DNA of 64,000 nucleotides from Rhodospirillales bacterium 24-66-33. Lineage in GTDB: Bacteria; Pseudomonadota; Alphaproteobacteria; Reyranellales; Reyranellaceae. The DNA lies in the NCBI GenBank assembly GCA_002281855.1, contig NCHQ01000007.1, forward strand, positions 144,766-208,765. The letters are read 5' to 3'. Shown here one piece after another: positions 1 through 8,066 of this stretch (within the stretch, counting starts at the first letter, position 1; each line of letters begins with the position of its first letter). Below the pieces are notes generated by a model, which made no database searches, had not been told where the DNA came from, and saw nothing but the letters and a program-made list of their open reading frames with translations. The translations under genes and the position numbers were made by a program.

Positions 1-956
1 TTCACGATCTCGGTCCAGCGGCTGAGTTCGCGGGCGATATAGGCGCCCAGCTCCGCGGGGCCGCCCCGCCGGTCCTCGATGCCCTGCACGCGGAACGATT
101 CCTTTACCTTGGGACTCTCCATCGCCTTGTCGACCGCGCGGTAGAGCCTGTCGACGATCGGCTGCGGCGTACCCTTGGGCGCCATCATGTAGAACGACAC
201 GTCGGCCACGATTTCGGGATAGCCGAGTTCCTTGAAGGTCGGAATGTCGGGAAGCGCCGCTGCCCGCTTCTCGCCCGTGACGGCAAGCAGGCGCGCCTGC
301 TTTGCGTTGTGGACCGGCACGCCGGAGGCGACGGGCGTGAACCAGACCTGGATGCGGTTGGTGAGCAGGTCGTTCAGCGCGTCGGTGGTGCTCTTGTAGG
401 GCACCATCACCATGTCGACCTTCGCAGCGCGATTGAGCATCTCGCCCAGAAACTGCGGCACGCCGCCGGCAAAGCCCGAGAAGTTGATCTTGCCCGGCTG
501 CTTGCGTGCGAGTTCGACCAGTTCGGCAACGCTCTTCGCCGGCAGCTCGTTGGGCACGAACATTGAATAATAGACGCCGCCGGTGAAGCTGACCGGCGTC
601 AGGTCGTTCAGCAGATTGACCGTGTTGTTGCCGGTCGCCTGGTTGATGATGTTGCTCAGGGACGAGATCACGACCGTATGGCCGTCGGGCCGCGCTTTTG
701 CCGTATAGTCGACGCCGATGTTGCCGGTGGCGCCGGGGCGATTTTCGACGATCACGCTCTGGCCCAAGGTTGCCGTCATGTCCTGGGCGAGCAGGCGGGC
801 GATGATGTCGTTGGTGGTGCCCGGCCCGAACGGCGCGACGATAACGATGGGCTTACCGGGCTGAAAGTCCTGCGCGACCGCCGGAGCAGCAGCCGCTGCA
901 AGGCTCGCCATGGCCGCCGCGACAGCCGCGCGGCGGGTCAAATTCGAAACTCTCAT
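1..956 (-). CDS. Bug/TctC-family tripartite tricarboxylate transporter substrate-binding protein, 3' end cut by window edge
   Basis: Reading the minus strand from ATG at 956 gives an N-terminal signal peptide of about 29 residues ending in AVAQ. It is followed by the family opening KPIVIVAPFGPGTTNDIIAR and the VIVENRPGATG motif near residue 60-75, both typical of the periplasmic Bug/TctC proteins that bind carboxylates and other small acids. About 318 codons are visible against a usual 320-330, so only a few C-terminal residues are missing. No TctA/TctB membrane genes are adjacent, as is common for this expanded family. The ligand cannot be read from sequence. Confidence 0.9.
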   Translation of the reverse strand, partial: MRVSNLTRRAAVAAAMASLAAAAAPAVAQDFQPGKPIVIVAPFGPGTTNDIIARLLAQDMTATLGQSVIVENRPGATGNIGVDYTAKARPDGHTVVISSLSNIINQATGNNTVNLLNDLTPVSFTGGVYYSMFVPNELPAKSVAELVELARKQPGKINFSGFAGGVPQFLGEMLNRAAKVDMVMVPYKSTTDALNDLLTNRIQVWFTPVASGVPVHNAKQARLLAVTGEKRAAALPDIPTFKELGYPEIVADVSFYMMAPKGTPQPIVDRLYRAVDKAMESPKVKESFRVQGIEDRRGGPAELGAYIARELSRWTEIV

Positions 957-1169
957 GAGCGCACTCCCAATTCTCTTCTTCTTTGATCTGAAAGGATTAG
1001 CAGGCTCGCATGCCAAGCCGTCAATGGGGTCCGAGTCCCGCGAAAGCGCCCTGAGGAAGAAGGATAAGGTCGCCGCTTGATGCGCCTACTCGCGCTCGCA
1101 GGGGAAAGTGCTCCATCGGTAAACTGCTAGATCGCTCGGTAAGACTCTTCGTTGGCCCTCAAACGGGCG

Positions 1170-1985
1170 CTACCGTGTTGAGCTCTCAGTGGTTCCAGCG
1201 ATAGGCACGAATTTCTTGAACGAGGGAGGTGAAAGGCCGGCTTGAACGGTCCATTCCTGGCGCCACCCGTCCCTTTCCGGCGAGGGGGCGACTTCGAACA
1301 CGAATCCATTTCTTGAACGCGTCGCCTTGAGGCAGGCATCGTCGCCGCCAGTCACGGGATATCGAGCAGGGACACGAACGATCTCGACTTTCCGGTCTCT
1401 GGCCACGGAGACAACATAAACAGGAAAGTTAGCGCATCTACGGGCAGTTCCGCCGCTGGCGGCGACGAGGGCCATAGCGTCGACCTGGTCGTTACGATAG
1501 ATGGCTTGTGGTTCGAAGCGATAGACACATCTTGCCACAACCGTGTCTCCGATGAGGAGGTCACCGATACATAGGTGGTCATGATTCACGATGGAGAGGG
1601 GCAAGTCGCCCAGAGTCATGGGTTCGTATTGACGGGCGCCGGCCAAGTCATTGAGCCGAAAACTCAACAGATTGCTCCGCTCCAACAGTCCCGTTTCCAG
1701 GCAACTCTTCGTGTCGCGCTGCAACACATGCTGTTCACACGACAGTACCAGGCTATCCAGCCATCGATCCTGCTCGGCGCGCATCTCGTTGAAGCGTTCA
1801 TCGTCAACGAAATTGGCGAACTGGCGGAGGCCGAAAAGCAGCCTGTCGACAGGTTGCTTATACTCCGGAACGCAAAGAACCTTGTCGGCTTTGGTTTGCC
1901 TGGCGACGCAGTCGAGCGCCAGCGTGGTCGTTGAGTGGCAAGAGGCAGAGAGAAAAAGTAGCAAGCCAATTGCACAGCCACGCAT
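1170..1985 (-). CDS. exported protein with LprI-like (DUF1311-type) N-terminal region
   Basis: A 271-residue product opens with a hydrophobic signal segment (MRGCAIGLLLFLSAS). The mature part begins DCVARQTKADKVLC and continues to a W-L-x-C and CLETGLLERSNLL pattern around residues 25-100. This spacing of cysteines and the Q-x-x-W-L element resembles the LprI/DUF1311 periplasmic domain (lysozyme-inhibitor-like). The remaining ~170 residues match nothing I recognise. An upstream in-frame start would overlap the crotonase gene; ATG at 1985 leaves 8 bp between them and is preferred. Base composition looks less GC-rich than the neighbours, which could mean later acquisition. Function is not established. 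Confidence 0.6.
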   Translation of the reverse strand: MRGCAIGLLLFLSASCHSTTTLALDCVARQTKADKVLCVPEYKQPVDRLLFGLRQFANFVDDERFNEMRAEQDRWLDSLVLSCEQHVLQRDTKSCLETGLLERSNLLSFRLNDLAGARQYEPMTLGDLPLSIVNHDHLCIGDLLIGDTVVARCVYRFEPQAIYRNDQVDAMALVAASGGTARRCANFPVYVVSVARDRKVEIVRVPARYPVTGGDDACLKATRSRNGFVFEVAPSPERDGWRQEWTVQAGLSPPSFKKFVPIAGTTESSTR

Positions 1986-1993
1986 GGTAGTGC

Positions 1994-2791
1994 CTAGCGT
2001 CCCTTCCACTCCGGCTTCGGCTTCTTGTTCACGAACGCGTCGATGCCGGCCTGCGCATCCTCGCGCTGCAGGGCGCCGGCCATGAAGTCGGTCGCGTAGG
2101 CGTAGGCCTGCTCGACGGTCATCTCCATATGCTTGCGGAACATCGCCTTGCCGGAGGAGATCTGCTGCGGCGGCTGGGCTGCGATATGGTCGGCCAGCGC
2201 CTTGGTCTCGCGGTCGAGGTCGGCCGGCGGCACGACGCGGCTCACGAGGCCGTCGCGCAGCGCCGTCGCGGCGTCGACGAACTGGCCGGTGAGCAGCATG
2301 TCGAGCGCGCGCTTGGGGCCGACGGTGCGGCCGACCGCGACCGAGGGCGTGCCGCAGAACAGGCCGTTGATGATGCCGGAGGTCGCGAAGGTCGCGGTGC
2401 TCGAAGCGACCGCGAGGTCGCAGGCGGCGACGAGCTGGCAGCCGGCGGCGGTCGCGACCGATTTTACCTTGGCGATCACCGGCTGGGGCAGGCGGCCGAT
2501 CGACATCATCATCGCCGAGCAGCGCGTCATCAGGTCGTGATGGACGGCATAGTCGCGGGTCGAGGCGACCTCGCGCAGGTCGTGGCCGGTCGAGAAGGCG
2601 CGGTCGCCCTGCGCCTCGATCACGACGCAGCGGATGTCCTTGTCCTTGGCCAGCCTGTCGAGTTCGGCCTGCAGCGCGTCTATAAGGTCACCGGAGAGGG
2701 CGTTCATGGCGCGCGGGCGGTTGAGCGTGAGGAAGGCGACGCGGCCCTCGTCGCGGCGCAGAAGGACGGGTTCGTTGGAGGCGGCGGTCAT
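1994..2791 (-). CDS. enoyl-CoA hydratase/isomerase family protein (ECHDC3-like crotonase)
   Basis: This 265-residue crotonase-fold protein has the CoA/oxyanion-hole region FSTGHDLREV near residue 68 and AAGCQLVAACDLAVASS near residue 115. In classical enoyl-CoA hydratase the two catalytic glutamates sit in GGGCELA and in the following FGxPE segment. Here the first is glutamine (GCQL) and the second segment reads TSGIINGLF, so both acids are missing. The whole segment resembles mitochondrial ECHDC3, which also lacks them. Crotonase fold is certain; a hydratase reaction is doubtful. It is divergent from the thioesterase gene at 2825, 33 bp away, suggesting a shared acyl-CoA role. Confidence 0.88.
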   Translation of the reverse strand: MTAASNEPVLLRRDEGRVAFLTLNRPRAMNALSGDLIDALQAELDRLAKDKDIRCVVIEAQGDRAFSTGHDLREVASTRDYAVHHDLMTRCSAMMMSIGRLPQPVIAKVKSVATAAGCQLVAACDLAVASSTATFATSGIINGLFCGTPSVAVGRTVGPKRALDMLLTGQFVDAATALRDGLVSRVVPPADLDRETKALADHIAAQPPQQISSGKAMFRKHMEMTVEQAYAYATDFMAGALQREDAQAGIDAFVNKKPKPEWKGR

Positions 2792-2824
2792 GGCGGCAGT
2801 CTATGGGAAGAGGGCAGGTGCGTC

Positions 2825-3244
2825 ATGCCGGTGATGTCGCCAGCCGAGTTGATGGATTTCCTCGCCGAGCACTTCCCGCAGGCCGCCCATCTCGGCCTCG
2901 CCATCGAGCATCTCGACGACCGGACCATCCGATTGCGCCTGCCGACGCACGAACGGCATCTGCGGCCGGGCGGCACGATCTCGGGCCCGACGCTGATGTG
3001 GCTGGTCGATTGCGGCTTCTATCTCCTGATCCTGGGCCAGCTCGGGCCGGTTGCGCTGGCGGTCACGACAAACCTCAACATCAACTTCATGCGCAAGCCG
3101 GAGCCGGCCGACCTGATCGGGGAGGGGCGGCTGATGAAGCTCGGCAAGACGCTGGCGGTCGGCGACTTCACGATCTGGAGCGACGGCAAGCCCGACCCCG
3201 TGGCACACGCCACCGTGACATATGCCATACCGCCCAAGGCTTAG
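2825..3244 (+). CDS. PaaI-family acyl-CoA thioesterase (hotdog fold)
   Basis: A 139-residue single hotdog domain. The family signature falls around residues 44-60 (RPGGTISGPTLMWLVD), where the usual HGG is replaced by PGG, followed by the hydrophobic central helix and a strand pattern TTNLNINFMRKP typical of PaaI/YbgC-like thioesterases. It probably hydrolyses a small or aromatic acyl-CoA thioester in the cytoplasm. ATG at 2825 is chosen because homology to the fold begins a few residues later; the long upstream open frame is only the antisense of the crotonase gene. Confidence 0.82.
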   Translation: MPVMSPAELMDFLAEHFPQAAHLGLAIEHLDDRTIRLRLPTHERHLRPGGTISGPTLMWLVDCGFYLLILGQLGPVALAVTTNLNINFMRKPEPADLIGEGRLMKLGKTLAVGDFTIWSDGKPDPVAHATVTYAIPPKA

Positions 3245-3250
3245 CTCGGA

Positions 3251-3264
3251 GGTATTATAATACC
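3251..3264. promoter_or_regulatory. AT-rich 14-bp perfect palindrome upstream of rplM
   Basis: The sequence ggtattataatacc equals its own reverse complement and stands out in a GC-rich background. It is immediately followed by a second palindrome, taccgctgcggta (3261-3273), which shares its last four bases. It lies 43 bp upstream of the rplM -35 hexamer. It may be an operator or an AT-rich promoter element; no binding protein can be named. Confidence 0.4.
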
Positions 3265-3306
3265 GCTGCGGTAAGCTGTTGAAATCATGAGGGTTTTTCT
3301 GTCGAT

Positions 3307-3335
3307 TTGACAAGCTGCGAGTCTCTCCCCATAAG
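3307..3335 (+). promoter_or_regulatory. predicted sigma-70-type promoter of rplM-rpsI
   Basis: A consensus -35 TTGACA at 3307-3312 is followed, after a 17-bp spacer, by CATAAG at 3330-3335 (four of six matches to TATAAT). The start codon of rplM is 25 bp further on. Spacing and position fit a housekeeping promoter for the ribosomal-protein operon. Confidence 0.6.
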
Positions 3336-3360
3336 CGCGCGCTCATTGGAAGAAAGACTC

Positions 3361-3840
3361 ATGCAAGCTCTCACCCACCAGACTGCCAGTATCAAGACTG
3401 CCGAAGTGCAGAAGAAGTGGTTTCTGATCGACGCCGACGGGCTGGTCCTCGGCCGGCTCGCCTCGATCATCGCCATGCGCCTGCGCGGCAAGCACAAGCC
3501 GATGTTCACGCCGCACATCGATTGCGGTGACAACATCGTCGTGATCAACGCCGAGAAGGTGCGCCTCACGGGCCGCAAGGCCGAGCGTGAAGTCTTCTAC
3601 TGGCACACTGGTCATCCCGGCGGCATCAAGGGCGAGACCCTGGGCAAGCGCCTCGAAGGCCGCTTCCCGGAGCGCGTCCTGATCAAGGCCGTTGAGCGCA
3701 TGATCACCCGCGGCCCGCTCGGCCGGGCGCAGATGAAGAACCTGCGCGTCTACGCCGGACCGAACCACGAGCAGGAGGCCCAGCAGCCCGAGAAGCTCGA
3801 CATCGCCGCAATGAACCGCAAGAACTCGAGGATCGGCTAA
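3361..3840 (+). CDS. rplM: 50S ribosomal protein L13
   Basis: A 159-residue protein with the L13 hallmarks: [18 protein letters not shown] near residue 20, then the central [19 protein letters not shown] and a C-terminal [16 protein letters not shown]. It binds 23S rRNA early in large-subunit assembly. ATG at 3361 gives the usual length plus a short N-terminal extension ([16 protein letters not shown]) of the kind seen in alphaproteobacteria; a further upstream start would run into the promoter. It is followed one base later by rpsI, the conserved rplM-rpsI pair. Confidence 0.97.
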   Translation: MQALTHQTASIKTAEVQKKWFLIDADGLVLGRLASIIAMRLRGKHKPMFTPHIDCGDNIVVINAEKVRLTGRKAEREVFYWHTGHPGGIKGETLGKRLEGRFPERVLIKAVERMITRGPLGRAQMKNLRVYAGPNHEQEAQQPEKLDIAAMNRKNSRIG

Positions 3841-3841
3841 C

Positions 3842-4321
3842 ATGGCTACCGAACTTTCGTCATTTGCCGAACTGAAGAAGGCCCCGACGGTCGACCAGGC
3901 CCCGGGCGCACCGCGCGAGAAGGAAATCGATGCGCAGGGTCGTGCCTATGCCACGGGCCGCCGCAAGAACGCGGTCGCCCGCGTCTGGGTCAAGCCCGGC
4001 ACCGGCAAGATCACCATCAATGGCCGCGATCAGACGATCTACTTCGCGCGTCCCACGCAGCGCATGATGATCCAGCAGCCGTTCGACGTGACACAGCGTA
4101 ACGGCCAGTTCGACGTCGTCGCCACGGTTTCCGGCGGCGGCCTGTCGGGCCAGGCGGGCGCCGTGCGTCACGGCATCTCGCAGGCGCTCACCAAGTTCGA
4201 GCCCGGCCTGCGCGGCAGCGTCAAGGCTGCCGGCTTCCTCACCCGCGACAGCCGCGTGGTCGAGCGCAAGAAGTACGGCCGCGCCGGTGCGCGTCGCCGC
4301 TTCCAGTTCTCGAAGCGCTGA
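3842..4321 (+). CDS. rpsI: 30S ribosomal protein S9
   Basis: 159 residues. A ~35-residue N-terminal extension precedes the conserved core [19 protein letters not shown] near residue 37. The protein ends in the invariant RRRFQFSKR, whose last residues reach the ribosomal P site and contact tRNA. The ATG follows the rplM stop by one base, so the two are certainly cotranscribed, and a strong intrinsic terminator follows the stop codon. Confidence 0.97.
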   Translation: MATELSSFAELKKAPTVDQAPGAPREKEIDAQGRAYATGRRKNAVARVWVKPGTGKITINGRDQTIYFARPTQRMMIQQPFDVTQRNGQFDVVATVSGGGLSGQAGAVRHGISQALTKFEPGLRGSVKAAGFLTRDSRVVERKKYGRAGARRRFQFSKR

Positions 4322-4341
4322 ACCCGCGTTTCCGATATCCT

Positions 4342-4370
4342 CGAAGGGCGCCTCAGGGCGCCCTTCGTTT
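4342..4370 (+). terminator. intrinsic terminator of the rplM-rpsI operon
   Basis: A perfect 11-bp stem (4342-4352 with 4357-4367, cgaagggcgcc / ggcgcccttcg) encloses a four-base loop and is followed by TTTG. It begins 20 bp after the rpsI stop codon. The T-run is short, but the stem is very stable. Confidence 0.8.
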
Positions 4371-4388
4371 GTCTGGAGTATCGATCCG

Positions 4389-4925
4389 ATGTCCGGTCTC
4401 ATCGTTCCCTTCAACGGCTTCGTGCCCCAGGTCCACAGCACGGCTTTCGTGGCGCCCAACGCGACGCTGATCGGCGAGGTCGAGATCGCCGCGAACTGCA
4501 GCATCTGGTTTGGGGCGGTGCTGCGCGGGGACGGGCCGGGCATCAGGATCGGCGAGAACTCCAACATCCAGGACGGGACGGTGATCCACATCGCCGCGCG
4601 CGGTGTCGGCACGGTGGTCGGCCGCAACGTCACGGTGGGGCACCTGGCGCTGCTGCACGCCTGCGAGGTGCAGGACGATGCCTTCATCGGCATGCATTCG
4701 ACGGTGCTCGACGAGGCGGTGGTCGAGACGGGGGCCATGGTAGCCGCCGGCGCGGTGGTCACGCCGCGCAAGATCGTGCGCAAGGGGGAACTGTGGGCCG
4801 GCAACCCTGCGGTGAAGATGCGTGACATCACCGAGAAGGACATCGAGTCATTCCGGCGGTCTGCGGCGGCCTATGTCAGGCTCGGACAGGCGTACCGGGG
4901 CGAGCGCCCCAAAGCGGCAGAGTAG
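4389..4925 (+). CDS. gamma-class carbonic anhydrase / left-handed beta-helix family protein
   Basis: A 178-residue hexapeptide-repeat protein (ATLIGEVEIAANCSIWFG, then IGENSNIQDGTVIH and so on). The three histidines that bind zinc in gamma-carbonic anhydrases are present in VIHIAA and VGHLALLHAC. The C-terminal helix begins about residue 148 (ITEKDIESFRRSAAAYV), as in the YrdA/PaaY-like subgroup. It may hydrate CO2 or simply bind metal; family members are often uncharacterised. ATG at 4389 is preceded by a GGAG motif eight bases upstream. It sits downstream of the rpsI terminator, so it probably has its own promoter. Confidence 0.88.
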   Translation: MSGLIVPFNGFVPQVHSTAFVAPNATLIGEVEIAANCSIWFGAVLRGDGPGIRIGENSNIQDGTVIHIAARGVGTVVGRNVTVGHLALLHACEVQDDAFIGMHSTVLDEAVVETGAMVAAGAVVTPRKIVRKGELWAGNPAVKMRDITEKDIESFRRSAAAYVRLGQAYRGERPKAAE

Positions 4926-4982
4926 GGCGCGGCACGAGCGCGCGTCGCGGAACTCGCCGCGCTTCGTCGGCGTTCTTCGCGC

Positions 4983-5279
4983 ATGCACTCACTTCTCGTC
5001 CCGTCGATCTTCCTCCTGCTCATCGCCGCGGCAATTGCCGCGCCTGCCGCATTTGCACAGGTTCCTCCCAGCGAGGCGCGTTGCGATCAGCTTATCGAGT
5101 ACTTCGACTATTACGGTCAGAGCCGCGGCGAAGGGGTGACGGACGGCGCCCGCAACATGACCCGTATCGGCGCGCAAAGCGATTGCGACGACGGTGACTA
5201 CGGGGAAGGGATCGCAATCATGGAGAAACTTCTCCGGGACAAGCGGATGGGCATTCCCGGAACGGACTGGACCCGTTAG
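4983..5279 (+). CDS. small exported protein of unknown function
   Basis: 98 residues with a clear Sec signal peptide (hydrophobic LLVPSIFLLLIAAAIAAP, cleavage after AFAQ at about residue 25). The short acidic mature domain contains two cysteines (EARCDQL, QSDCDDGD) that could pair. I do not recognise the family. Its TAG stop overlaps the stop codon of the convergent phaC gene (5276-5279), so the two messages must overlap at their ends. Confidence 0.7.
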   Translation: MHSLLVPSIFLLLIAAAIAAPAAFAQVPPSEARCDQLIEYFDYYGQSRGEGVTDGARNMTRIGAQSDCDDGDYGEGIAIMEKLLRDKRMGIPGTDWTR

Positions 5280-7087
5280 CCGCCCGACCGCACCTTCACG
5301 TAGCTGCCGGGCGCATCCTCGATTGCGGGCAGGCCGCCTGCGCCGGGCACGCGCGCCGGGGCCTTCGGACCCGACAGGGCAGACAGCCATTTGTCCCAAT
5401 CGTGCCACCACGAGCCCGGGAACTCCTTGGCCCCGGCCTGCCATTCGGCGAGCGTCGGCGGGTTCTTGGCGGTCTCGTTCAGCCAGTGCTGGTACTTCTT
5501 GTTGCGGGGCGGATTGACCACGCCCGCAATGTGGCCCGAGCCCGCGAGCATGAAGCGCACCGGGCCGCCGTAAATCTGCGTCGCCTTGTAGACCGAGCGC
5601 GACGGCGCGATGTGGTCTTCCTTGCCCGCCTGGATATAGACCGGAATCTTCACCTTGCGCAGGTCGATCGGCACGTTGTCGACAACGATGCCGCCCGGCT
5701 GGCTGAGCAGGTTCTTCTGATACATGTTGCGCAGGTAGTAGCTGTGCATCGCCGCCGGCATGCGCGTCGCGTCGGCGTTCCAGTACAGCAGGTCGAAGGG
5801 GAAGGGGTCCTTGCCCATCAGATAATTGTTCACGACGAACGACCAGATGAGATCGTTGGCGCGCAGCATGTTGAAGGTCGTCGCCATCTCGCTGCCCTCG
5901 AGATAGCCCTTCTTGCTCATCATTTCCTCGACGCTGGCGAGCTGGTCCTCGTCGATGAACACGCCGAGTTCGCCGGGCTCGCTGAAGTCGACCTGCGCGG
6001 TGAAGAAGGTGCAGGCCACGATCCGGTCGTCGTTGCGTGCCGCCATGTAGGCGAGCGTCGCCGCCATCAGCGTGCCGCCGATGCAATAGCCGATCGCCGA
6101 CGCCTTGGGCTGTCCGGTCGCCTTCGCAATGGCGTCCAGCGCCGCCAGCGGTCCGAGCTTCATGTAATCCTCGAACACCATCTTCGTGAGGTGTTCGTCG
6201 GGATTGACCCAGGAGATCACGAAGACCGTGTAGCCCTGCTCGGTCGCCCATTTGATGAACGAATTCTCGGGCTTGAGGTCGAGGATGTAGAACTTGTTGA
6301 TCCACGGCGGCACGATCAGCAGCGGGACCTCGTGGACCTCTTCCGTCGCCGGCGCATACTGGATCAGCTGCATGATGTCGTTCTGGTAGACGACCTTGCC
6401 CGGGGTGGTGGCGATATTCTCGCCGACCTTGAAGGCGTTCATGTCGGTCTGGCGGATCGCCAGCTGGCCCTTGCCGCGCTCGAGATCGGCCAGCAGGTTC
6501 TGGAGACCCTTCAGCAGGTTCTCACCCTTGGATTCGACGGTGGCCTTCACGACCTGCGGGTTGGTCATCGCGAAGTTCGAGGGCGAGACCGCATCGATGA
6601 ACTGGCGCGTATAGAAATCGACCTTCCTCGCCGTCTTCTCGTCGACCCCTTCGACCTGCTTGATGGTGCCTTGCAGCCAGCGCGCCGTGAGCAGATAGGA
6701 TTGCTTCAGGTAGTCGAAGACGACCTCGTCCTTCCAGGCCGGGTCGTTGAAACGCTTGTCGCCGCGGGCGGGCTCGGCCACCGGCTCGACCGTCTGGCCC
6801 ATCATGCGCTGGGCGGTGACCTGCCAGAGCTTCATGTACTGCTGCCAGAGCTCGACCTGGGCCTGAACCAGACGGTTCGGGTCGGCCAGCATCTTGGCCG
6901 TGAAATCCATGAAGGTCTGGGTGAGGTGAAGCGGGTCGACCGGCTGGCCATCGGACTGGTAGCGCTGGGAAAAATCCTGCAGCAGCTTCTGGCTGCGCGT
7001 CGCGATTTCCTTGAAGGCCTCCTGGAGCTTCTCGGATTCCTCCGCAGAGAGGCCGCCGAGGGCTGCGGGGGCGGGCGTATCGGACAT
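5276..7087 (-). CDS. phaC: class I poly(3-hydroxyalkanoate) synthase
   Basis: 603 residues, the normal size of class I PhaC, which polymerises 3-hydroxyacyl-CoA into polyester granules. An N-terminal PhaC_N domain precedes an alpha/beta-hydrolase core. The lipase-like box GYCIGG places the nucleophile at Cys335. The catalytic aspartate is in AGKEDHIAPS and the histidine in GSGHIAGVVNPP. ATG at 7087 has AAGGGG eight bases upstream; a start seven codons earlier lacks this. No phaA, phaB or phasin gene is adjacent. An inverted repeat at 7176-7196 lies upstream. Confidence 0.96.
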   Translation of the reverse strand: MSDTPAPAALGGLSAEESEKLQEAFKEIATRSQKLLQDFSQRYQSDGQPVDPLHLTQTFMDFTAKMLADPNRLVQAQVELWQQYMKLWQVTAQRMMGQTVEPVAEPARGDKRFNDPAWKDEVVFDYLKQSYLLTARWLQGTIKQVEGVDEKTARKVDFYTRQFIDAVSPSNFAMTNPQVVKATVESKGENLLKGLQNLLADLERGKGQLAIRQTDMNAFKVGENIATTPGKVVYQNDIMQLIQYAPATEEVHEVPLLIVPPWINKFYILDLKPENSFIKWATEQGYTVFVISWVNPDEHLTKMVFEDYMKLGPLAALDAIAKATGQPKASAIGYCIGGTLMAATLAYMAARNDDRIVACTFFTAQVDFSEPGELGVFIDEDQLASVEEMMSKKGYLEGSEMATTFNMLRANDLIWSFVVNNYLMGKDPFPFDLLYWNADATRMPAAMHSYYLRNMYQKNLLSQPGGIVVDNVPIDLRKVKIPVYIQAGKEDHIAPSRSVYKATQIYGGPVRFMLAGSGHIAGVVNPPRNKKYQHWLNETAKNPPTLAEWQAGAKEFPGSWWHDWDKWLSALSGPKAPARVPGAGGLPAIEDAPGSYVKVRSGG

Positions 7088-7175
7088 GCTTTTCCCCTTC
7101 AGAATCATTGCCTTTTTGGCGTTTCTTGCGATAAATCCAAGGTCACGGTACCATAACTAGTATCAGCCCCGACCG

Positions 7176-7196
7176 CTACCTGACTGTGATAGGTAG
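7176..7196. promoter_or_regulatory. inverted repeat between phaC and the lipoprotein gene
   Basis: CTACCT at 7176-7181 and AGGTAG at 7191-7196 form a perfect 6-bp inverted repeat with a 9-bp spacer, in the intergenic region between two divergent genes. It could be an operator for either. No regulator is assigned. Confidence 0.3.
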
Positions 7197-7273
7197 GCTG
7201 CGACAACAGACGGGTCAAATTTCCTCCCGGTCTCCGCTAAACAGGCGGAAATCGGGCCAAGCGTACACAGCGG

Positions 7274-8047
7274 GTGATGACGATGCAGCGACACCAGGAC
7301 ACGAACGGCAGCCGTCGCTGGCTCGGCCTGCTTGGCGTGTCTGCACTTGCCTTGCTGGCTGGCTGCGACTGGATCGACGGAGGCTCGCCAGTCGGCCCGC
7401 CGCCGCGGCCCGGTGTCGAACGCAACGTGCCGCCGTCCGCCAGCCTTCCGCCGCCTCCGGCCAACCCGCAATACGATGCCGGCGTCGCCGTCGAGGAGCG
7501 CAATGTGCCCGCGATCGGGTCCGTCGTGGCCGGGAAGGGCGGGCAGAAGGCGCAGAAGGAGGCCATGGAGAAGGACCAGGCGGAACGTGACCGGAAGGCG
7601 CGCGAGGAGCGCCTGGAGCGCGAGGCCGCCGACAAGGAAACCAAGGAGAAGGAGAACCGGGACGGTCCGGCTCCGGCGTCCGCTCCGGTCGGCGCACCGC
7701 CGATCGGCGCCGGTACGATCACGTCCGATCAGTCGCCGGTCTCTGCGCCAGTACCCCCGCCGGGTCCCGTGACCGCGGCGCCGATTGCCCCTCCGTCCGC
7801 CGCACCGCCTTCAGCGGCACCCGAGCCTGTCGCGCCGCCGGTAGCGCCTGCCACGGTTCCGGCACCGGCGGCCCCGGCAACTCCGGCCGATCCCAACAAG
7901 GCCTTCACGCCGCCGCCCGACTGGACTCCGCCGGCCGCGCCGACGCCACCCGCCGATCCCAACAAGGCCGAAACGGCGCCGCTCGGCGTGCCGACATACT
8001 CGAAGATAACGGTGCTGCGACGCACCCACGGTGTCATCGCCTCCTAG
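7274..8047 (+). CDS. proline-rich lipoprotein with charged coiled segment
   Basis: About 257 residues. A lipoprotein signal ends in the lipobox LLAGC at about residues 27-31, so the mature protein should be lipid-anchored. It then shows three low-complexity zones: a Pro-rich stretch, a highly charged helix (EAMEKDQAERDRKAREERLE, roughly residues 96-125) and a long Pro/Ala tail in which PADPNKA occurs twice. The design suggests an envelope-spanning spacer rather than an enzyme. The short C-terminal segment YSKITVLRRTHG may be the functional end. ATG codons at 7274 and 7283 are both usable. It ends 19 bp before the aminotransferase gene. Confidence 0.7.
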   Translation: MMTMQRHQDTNGSRRWLGLLGVSALALLAGCDWIDGGSPVGPPPRPGVERNVPPSASLPPPPANPQYDAGVAVEERNVPAIGSVVAGKGGQKAQKEAMEKDQAERDRKAREERLEREAADKETKEKENRDGPAPASAPVGAPPIGAGTITSDQSPVSAPVPPPGPVTAAPIAPPSAAPPSAAPEPVAPPVAPATVPAPAAPATPADPNKAFTPPPDWTPPAAPTPPADPNKAETAPLGVPTYSKITVLRRTHGVIAS

Positions 8048-8066
8048 GTGCCCAAGGAAGAACGAC

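Noticed and set aside
1158..1182. Imperfect stem at the 3' end of the LprI-like gene
   Set aside because: Nine pairs with a bulge, no T-run, and overlap with the coding end; too weak to call a terminator.
5402..7156. 584-codon plus-strand open frame opposite phaC
   Set aside because: It mirrors the PHA synthase codons and has no start signal or family motif; phaC is certain.
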